64,000 nucleotides of DNA from Cryptococcus deneoformans JEC21 (Eukaryota > Basidiomycota > Tremellomycetes > Tremellales > Cryptococcaceae): the NCBI RefSeq assembly GCF_000091045.1, contig NC_006683.1:606161-670160 (forward strand), in the 5' to 3' direction. Below the pieces are notes generated by a model, which had not been told where the DNA came from, searched no databases, and was given only the letters and a program-made list of their open reading frames with translations. Shown here piece by piece: positions 57,549 through 64,000 of this stretch; within the stretch, counting starts at the first letter, position 1; each line of letters opens with the position of its first letter. Both the position numbers and the translations under genes were made by a program.

Positions 57549-58800
57549 TTAGAGGACATTGACACGGGGGTAAACAAGCTTGGGCCCATTCTGGCCGACA
57601 CACATCTGACCAAGCTTGTGTCCGACCTCGATCGCGTCATCCAAATCCTTGCCAAGCGCCAAGGTGCCCAAGAAGCCACCGGCAAACATGTCGCCGGCAC
57701 CGTTGGTGTCGACGATCTGGTCGTCTGCCAGCTTGGAGACGGGGTACGTCTTGGGGTTGGCGTCCGAGGTCTTGACGTTGCCGGCGGAAGTGGAAGGGGA
57801 GGAGGAGGCGACGAGGGTGGAGTCGGCACCTTGGGTGATGACGATGAGACGGGGTCGGGAGGTGTTGGATTTGGGGAGGGCGGCGAGGGCGGTGGCGACG
57901 TCGGCGAGGGGGGCGTCCTGGGATGATAACGGTCAGTGTGGGTGCGTTTTCGTTTTAGGGACGACTTACGGCCATGCCAGAGGCGGTCGCAAAGGCAGCG
58001 GCTTCGCTCTCGTTACCGATCAAAATGTCGACATGGGGCAAGAGCTCTTCGAGCTGGACCTTGAAGAACTGGGGGATGAACGGGGCAGACAGGTTGAGGG
58101 CGACGACCTTGCCCTTGGAGGACGCATTCTTGGCGATTTCGAGGGCGCTCTCGATACCGTGGGTGAGAAAGTAGCCTTCGATGTAAAAGTACTTGGCGGT
58201 GTCGATGAGCTTGGCGATCTCGGGCTGGGCGAGGTGGGAGGGGGTGAACTGCTCGGCGGCACGGAGGGTGGTGCAGAGAGAACGGTTGTGGCCGGAGAGG
58301 ATGACGGCGCAGGCGCCCGTCCTGGCGGGGGGAGGCTGGATCTGGTACGCCGAGAGGACGCCCTCGGCCTCGTTGGCCTTTTGGAGGGTGTTTTTCAGGT
58401 CGTCGTCGCCGACGGAGCCGATGTAGGCGACCGCGTTGGCGGGGTGGACGTACTGGTGCAGAGTCAGCAGTGCGGGTAAAAGTTTTTCGGGGACGTACAG
58501 AGGCGGCACGGGCAGCGTTCTGGGCGGCACCGCCGGCGACATAGGAGACGCGGGCGTTGGTGACGATGTCGTCGTAGCTTGGAATGGTCAGCGCTGGCGG
58601 CTGGGGACGGGGGAGCTCACATGGGCATATGGGAGTCGTCGGCGAGGATGGCGTCGTTGGGCTTGAGGGCATACCGGGCGAGGTAGGCGGGGCCCTCGTC
58701 GGGGCCGACGGTGATGTCGAGCTGGGGGTCAGCGGCTGCGGGGCGGGGGGGGACGTACGAGGGGGTTGCCGATGCAGACGATGAGGGGGGACTGGGACAT
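57549..58800 (-). CDS. ADO1: Adenosine kinase (PfkB/ribokinase family)
   Basis: It phosphorylates adenosine to AMP with ATP, recycling adenosine (including that from the S-adenosylhomocysteine cycle) in the cytosol. The first exons give MSQSPLIVCIGNPLLDI then YLARYALKPNDAILADDSH, matching the start of yeast Ado1. Further on: VSYVAGGAAQNAARAA (adenosine-binding GG motif), VAYIGSVGDDD, TGACAVIL, YFYIEGYFLTHG, LNLSAPFIPQFF, DILIGNESEAAAFA and the PfkB signature DTNGAGDMFAGGFLG with the catalytic Asp. About five short introns are seen; for instance GTAAGTCG to CCCAG near 57967-57918 joins SGMA to DAPLADV. Start is ATG 58798-58800, stop TAA 57549-57551 after PRVNVL. Length, about 345 residues, is normal. 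It is divergent from the Kin4-type kinase gene with a 223-base gap containing assembly Ns. Confidence 0.92.
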
Positions 58801-58856
58801 GGTGCGTGGGGAAGAGCAGAGATATTTTGTCGCGGCCCTTTATTCGCGGCCTGCGG

Positions 58857-58864
58857 TCACGTGA
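58857..58864. promoter_or_regulatory. TCACGTGA palindrome upstream of adenosine kinase
   Basis: A perfect CACGTG-core octamer 57 bases upstream of the adenosine kinase ATG. In yeasts, Cbf1-type sites of this kind control methyl-cycle genes; that adenosine kinase is controlled this way here is inference. Confidence 0.45.
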
Positions 58865-58924
58865 CGGGGGGGTTATAGCGAGTGAGTGTCGAGTGCAACT
58901 GGCAACTCGCCACCCACTCCCCCA

Positions 58925-59000
58925 NNNNNNNNNNNNNNNNNNNNNNNNNNNNNNNNNNNNNNNNNNNNNNNNNNNNNNNNNNNNNNNNNNNNNNNNNNNN
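58925..59000. other. Assembly gap (76 N) in a divergent promoter
   Basis: The n run is followed by a long poly-C tract at about 59004-59020, immediately before the proposed kinase start codon. The true promoter and possible upstream start codons are therefore hidden. Confidence 0.99.
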
Positions 59001-59023
59001 CTCCCCCCCCCCCCCCCCCCAGG

Positions 59024-62000
59024 ATGGTCCCCCCAGCCAGGGCACACACGCACAACACCACCAACACAAAACAGGCCCAGGTACGTCCCCCCCGTGCGAC
59101 CCCCGCTCACCCCCAGCTCTCGTCCGCGTACCATGAACTCGCAAACGAACTCGGCACCGACAACATCTCCGTCGTCGGCAACTACACCCTCGGCAGGGTC
59201 ATCGGCCAAGGTAACTCCTTGTTATCCCCCCCACGCGCTGACACGCACAGGCACCTATGGCTCCGTCCATCTCGCCACCCACAGGCTCACCGGCACCCGC
59301 GCAGCCGTCAAAAAAGTCCCCAAGTCATTCACCCCCCATCTCACCCGCGAGCTCCACCACCACCGCCGCCTCCACCACCCCCACATTGTCCATCTCCACG
59401 AGATCATCGCCACAGAGTCCCATATATGGCTCGTCACGGAGCTCTGCAGCGGCGGCGAGCTGTTTGACTATCTCGTGGAAAGGGGCCGCATTCTGGAGGG
59501 CGAGGCGCGGCGGCTGTTTGGCGAACTGACGCTGGCCGTAGGCTGGCTGCATATGCATGGCGTCGTCCATCGCGATCTCAAGCTGGAGAATGTATTGCTG
59601 GATGGCGAGCTGAGGATCAAGCTCGGCGACCTCGGGTTTGCGCGGGAATGGCAAAAAGGGAGGCTGTACGTATCGTCCGGTGTGCGTGTGCGGGTGCTGA
59701 CGGAGAGTGCGCAGGATGGACACGTATTGCGGCACGACCGGTCAGTGTGGTGTACCAGATGAATGTGGCCTGGCTGACGTTCAACGTAGGCTACGCAAGT
59801 CCTGAAATGCTCGCATGCCAGAAATACCTCGGGGTGGAGACCGACATTTGGTCTCTGGGCATCATTCTCTATACCCTTTTATGCGGAGGTCTCCCGTTTG
59901 ACGACGACGACGAGCGGGTCATGAAAGAGTTGATCCAAAAAGGCGAGTACGAAGAGCCCGACTGGTTAAGCCAAGGTATGTCCCACAAACCCGTTTTCCC
60001 GTAAAGTACTCCCATAAACTCTCCCAAAATACTCACCACGTAAAACAGAGGCACGCGATTTGATCCGTGGTATGCTGCAGCACGACCCATCCAAACGGCT
60101 CTCCATCCGCGAAATCCTCACGCATCCATGGTTCAAAATGACGATTGTCGATAAAGTGTATCCCAACGGAGACGTGCCCTCCATCCCGCCTTCGCCGAAC
60201 CCTACGAGTCCTACCGCCGCAGGCGACGATTTCTTTGCCGAGTCGGCTCTGAGACAGCAGCAGCAGCAGCAGTCGAGACTGACGCCGCACGTTGCCGGAC
60301 GGTCCCCGCTTTCGACACACCTGCCGACGACCCCACGGCAGAATTCCGGATCGTCCGAGGCCGAAAACGGGGATAGTCGTACAGAGCGGAAAGCGAGCAA
60401 TATGCAGAGGCTGAACAGTGCCGAATTCAGTACCACCGAGAAGGAGCTCGAACAGCTCCATCTCTGCACATCTCGTCCCGCCGCCACCGCCACTGGCTCC
60501 GGCGCCATATCCCCGCGATCCATCTCAAGCCCATCGATGCGCGGTAAAACCCTTCGCACGCTGCCCGAAGGCCAAGTCGACGTCGACGAGACACCTGCCG
60601 GCCTGCCGCCCCCGCTTTCGCTCATCGACGAACACCCCCACCTCCCTGTCGCCCTCCATTCCCGCACACCGTCCCGTACCAAACGCCGCTCCGTCTCTTC
60701 CACCCTCTCGCTCGAGCGCCGATTATCGCACCATTCGTCGCATAATTCGTACATCACCTTTCCCCCTGAAGACTACCTCTCCAAACTGGACCCATCCCTC
60801 CTCCCCAACCCTGACTCCTCTTCTTCCTCCACCACGACCCCACCCGCGCGATCATTCACCACGCCGTCCGAAACCCGCCTCCTGCGCCAACTCGACGACC
60901 TGGGGCTCGACGTCGGTCAGCTGAAACACAGCGTCGAGACCGATGCGTGCGACGCTTCAGCAGGCTTGTGGTGGCTGTTGAGGCAAAAGCAGGAAGAGAG
61001 GGGAGAGACGGACGAGGTGGTGAGGAGGAGGGAGAAGGAGGTGGTGAGGAGGGAGGAAAAGGTGGCAGAGTATGCCAAGGAGGAGAGGCGGAAAGCGAGA
61101 GAGGCGGAGCGCGAGCGCGAGCGAATCCCCACAAGTCCCATGGGCATCCTAGGCACCAGACCAGGCAAACGAGATTCCATCGAAAAATCGTCCGAAGGAC
61201 TGAGGTTCAAAGAGGAACAACCGCCGTCGATACCGACCACACCGAGCTATACCAGCGTGATCGACCTCGGACCGCCCGTGTTGCCGGTGGACGTGGACGT
61301 GGACGTGGAACGCACGGCGGTTGGTCGTGATGCGCCGAGAGAAGCGGCTGGAGAGGAGATGAAGAGTTGGAAACGTGTGGAATCGCCACAAAGTGTGGCA
61401 ATCTCTAGTCAATCTTCTCTTGACCCGGCTCCCACTCTTCCTCCCCCTGCTGCTGCTGGTGGTGGTGGTGCGGCCGGAGCAAAGACGCAGAAGGAAGATG
61501 GACGGGATCAGGCAGGTCTTGACCCTGTCGCTGTTGCTACACCCATGTCGAATGCCAATTCCTCCACTGGCGCTTCTACTGTCGCCAAACCTGAACCAAA
61601 CGTCAACGCCAGCGCCAACGCCAACACCAGCGCCAACCCACGGTTAAAAGCGAAATCGCCATCGATGAATATGCTCCAGCGTGCTACTTCTGTTCTTGGC
61701 GGAGTTGGCAAAAAGGGAGACGATAAAGATAAAGACAAGAATGGGATGAACGAAAAGCGGGAAGAATCGACGAATGATAGTTTACATCCCAAGCGGGGAG
61801 GATCGAGTTCGCCCAACAAGTTGAAGAAACCGATGCCGGCTGGGATGAAGGGGCTGACGTCGACGCTTTCGAGGAGCGAGAGTGAGAGCGAGGGTCTGTT
61901 GGCCGGCGGGGGCGGAGGCGGGGGCGGGGGCGATTCGCCAGCAGTGTCAGCGTCGGGATCAAAGACTGTGACGCCCGGATCGTCGCCCCGGCGGAAAGGG

Positions 62001-63563
62001 TTGACGCCGCAAGGTACGCCTCGAGGAGGGTTGCGGGATGCAGGTGCCAAGGATTCTTCGGGGGAGCGTGCGAGTGGCAACGGCAACGGCAACGCGGGTG
62101 GTGGGAATGAAAAGGGCAAAGGAGGAAAGAAGGATAGTCTGTGGACGACGTTTCGGCATTTGTTTTACGAAGATCGAAGACGCCGAAAACGAGAGAGTGT
62201 CACGCCTTCCGCTTCTTCGCCTTTGCTTTTACCACCCTCGGACATCAAACTCCCCGCCGGGGCCGTCGTCCTCAGCCGCGGGGCAAACAGCCGTACATCC
62301 CAATTCAAACGCTCCAACGTCGGGTACGCGCCGTCCACAGGATCGAGACGCACCTCGCTCGACGGTAACCGGCCCGTATACTCTCGCCGGTCGAGTAGCG
62401 TGCACACGACTTCGAGGAGGAGTTCGGTGGGCAGTCTCCATTTCCAGGATCATCAGGCGATGATTAGTGATCTCAGTCGGCGGGCGAGTCAGCGGAGCCA
62501 TGGGAGCCAGACGCCGACGTCTGATAGAGAGTACCTTGATTACCCTTCAGCCGCAGCACCAATCTCCCGCCCGGGCTCGTCGCATTCGATTCGAGGAGGA
62601 GTAGGCGGTGGCAGTCGACGTTCTTCGTTTTCCGTTCGATCACCCTCACTTCATCCCGAAACTTTCTCAGCATCCGCAGGGGGACCGACATCGACCAGGT
62701 TCAAGTCATCGGTACCGCCGCCCGCATCGCCCTTGCTGGGCTATCGCCGTCGCCCAGCGGGGGGGAACGATTCTTCCCGTGTACGGCATATCAAGGTCAT
62801 TCCCGAATCACAAATCATGCGCTCATCCTCTGTCGCTTCGTCTATCCGGTCCAACGCTTCCAGCCGCGCTTCCTCCATGGACAGGGATAGAGACAGGGAT
62901 AGGGAGAGCGAGTATGAAAGCGGGAGGGATGATGTCTCCTTGAGATCGGGAAAGAGGCAGAAGAGGAGGAGTGGGAGCCAGAGATCGTTGGCTCAGCAGA
63001 TCCACCGCACGCGCTCGCCCCTCGCGCTCAGCCTCGAAAACACGTATGGGTCCAACTCGGTCGCCAACGTCGGCCTCGGCATCGGCGGAGCAAGTCGAAT
63101 CCCGAAAAAGCCTTTGCGGGATGTCTTTCAAAAGAAGGGTAAGCGCAAAGACGGCGGCGACGATGACTGGGTGTCGGAGGATGAAGATGGGTTTGCCTGT
63201 GGGCTTGGCCAAGGAAGGGGCATAGCAAAAAGTTTTTCAAATGCGAATGCGAATGGGACGGTGTGGATGAATGTCAACGCGAAGACAAACCCCGCACGCA
63301 GTGCAGCAGCCTTCCCGACCTCCAAGATGGTAGCCCAGCCCACAGCCCAGGGCGGAACCTCAAGGCGGCGTGAACGTGGTCGAAGATCAAGTTTGGAAGA
63401 GGAAAGAGGGAGGCCACAGGAAGGAAAGGGGAAAGCGAAAGGGGAAACAGCAGCGCAGGGATTGATGGGGATCGAGAGTTTGAGTGGGCGAAGTAGGAGG
63501 AATTTGCCCGATAGGTCGACAGCCCCGGGGATTATAGAAGAGGAAGAGGAAGATGAAGAATGA
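59024..63563 (+). CDS. Kin4-type Ser/Thr protein kinase (CAMK/CAMKL) with very long disordered tail
   Basis: Proposed ATG 59024; introns at about 59084-59117 and 59212-59251 join MVPPARAH...TKQAQ to LSSAYHELANELG, then GNYTLGRVIGQG to TYGSVHLATH (glycine loop). The kinase domain shows AAVKKV (lysine), HRDLKLENVLLD (catalytic loop), LGDLGFARE (DLG in place of DFG), and, after two small introns, LMDTYCGTTGYASPEML with IWSLGIILYTLLCGGLPFDDDDE and the end motif REILTHPWF. The CGTTGYA-PEML run and LPFDDDDE are the hallmarks of Kin4-type kinases, which in yeast act in the spindle position checkpoint. The exon from about 60049 to TGA at 63561-63563 adds about 1100 residues of low-complexity Ser/Pro/Arg/Lys-rich sequence with a polyQ run, a coiled-coil-like EKEVVRREEKVAEYAKEERR segment and an acidic end. 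Total is about 1430 residues, much longer than the kinase domain needs. The start is uncertain because of the adjacent gap. Confidence 0.85.
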
Positions 63564-64000
63564 ATCAACTGTAGCATATATATGTACGTAGTATTAGCTT
63601 TTTGTTTTCGGGTTTCATCGAGTAGCATAGTTTTAGCCATTAAAATGCATTGTCCTTTGTTGTCAGTTCTACGAGCCATATGCTGTATGGAAGCGCGCCA
63701 GGAATAGTTGATGACCTTTGGTGGACAGTTTCGGCTGGGAAGGGTGAAGGGAGATGAGCAGATGTCACCGGTGGGAAAGGAAATGGGTGGATTGAGATAT
63801 CTGCAAAGTAATGTGGCCATATATGAAGCCGGGATTGATGATAGTCTGTGGTGAAAGATACATGAACGCTAGGATGAAAGAGAAAAGCCGAGAAAGAGAT
63901 GGACAAGACTGGAAGGTTGCAAACGAACGTGTCATGTTGCTCATGTCTTAGGAAACGTAAATTACGTAATTTACCAAGATTAACTCGAGCTATGGAGGTT
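63564..64000. other. Intergenic region at the window end
   Basis: It should contain the kinase terminator. A TTACGTAA palindrome lies at 63962-63969, the same octamer as in the amidase/regulator promoter, perhaps part of the promoter of the next gene outside the window. No gene was recognised. Confidence 0.5.

Noticed and set aside
58806..59210. Open frames crossing the N run as the start of the kinase
   Set aside because: They are open only because the n run is unread. A consistent intron (GTACGT to CCCCAG) supports the start at 59024.
1..64000. tRNA, rRNA or CRISPR features
   Set aside because: No cloverleaf-like sequence, rRNA signature or spacer array was recognised by eye. A tRNAscan run would be decisive for tRNA genes.

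Overview
The window looks like nuclear DNA of a basidiomycete yeast of the Tremellomycetes, closest in style to Cryptococcus/Kwoniella. Evidence: protein genes split by many 45-70 base GT-AG introns, divergent gene pairs with 200-500 base intergenic gaps, fungal families (division 1 chitin synthase, Zn2Cys6 regulator, Kin4-type kinase, SARAF), and a dense cluster of Ty3/Gypsy chromodomain-type LTR retrotransposons like the Tcn elements of Cryptococcus. The species call is an inference.

Region 1 (1 to about 35.2 kb) is a nested retrotransposon island with no host gene. At least four LTR families occur. Element 1 (plus strand, 1448-13364) is split by a complete minus-strand element 2 (5205-11261) with a perfect 5-base target duplication (ACCCG). 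Element 3 (13499-20224, minus) has a 588-base solo LTR of element 1's family in its gag, flanked by CAGCT. Element 3 abuts element 4 (20225 to about 25766, minus), which has lost the end of pol and its 3' LTR. Element 4 abuts element 5 (25767-31734, minus), a chimera with a divergent gag-protease joined to a pol almost identical to elements 2 and 3. Smaller relics follow: a family-4 gag piece, a minisatellite, an inverted family-2 3' end, a diverged LTR, and an older gag-protease relic with an LTR inserted in it. Element 2 is intact at the reading-frame level and has nearly identical LTRs, so it is young. The other gag-pol frames are broken by insertions, truncation or nonsense codons. The density of elements would fit a centromere or pericentromere; that is untested.

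Region 2 (about 35.2-38.3 kb) is AT-rich and gene-poor, with an acidic coding relic and diverged repeats.

Region 3 (38.3-48 kb) holds four accessory metabolic genes as two divergent pairs: amidase (-) with Zn2Cys6 transcription factor (+), then phytanoyl-CoA-type Fe(II)/2-oxoglutarate dioxygenase (-) with sugar-porter-type MFS transporter (+). Layout and shared TCGGG repeats suggest a small locally regulated catabolic cluster beside the transposon island (inference).

Region 4 (48.5-64 kb) holds core genes: an unrecognised protein (-) divergent from a chitin synthase (+), a SARAF-family ER protein (-), adenosine kinase (-), and a Kin4-type Ser/Thr kinase with a very long disordered tail (+). 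Two N-filled assembly gaps lie in G/C homopolymer sequence, one inside the SARAF gene and one just upstream of the kinase start.
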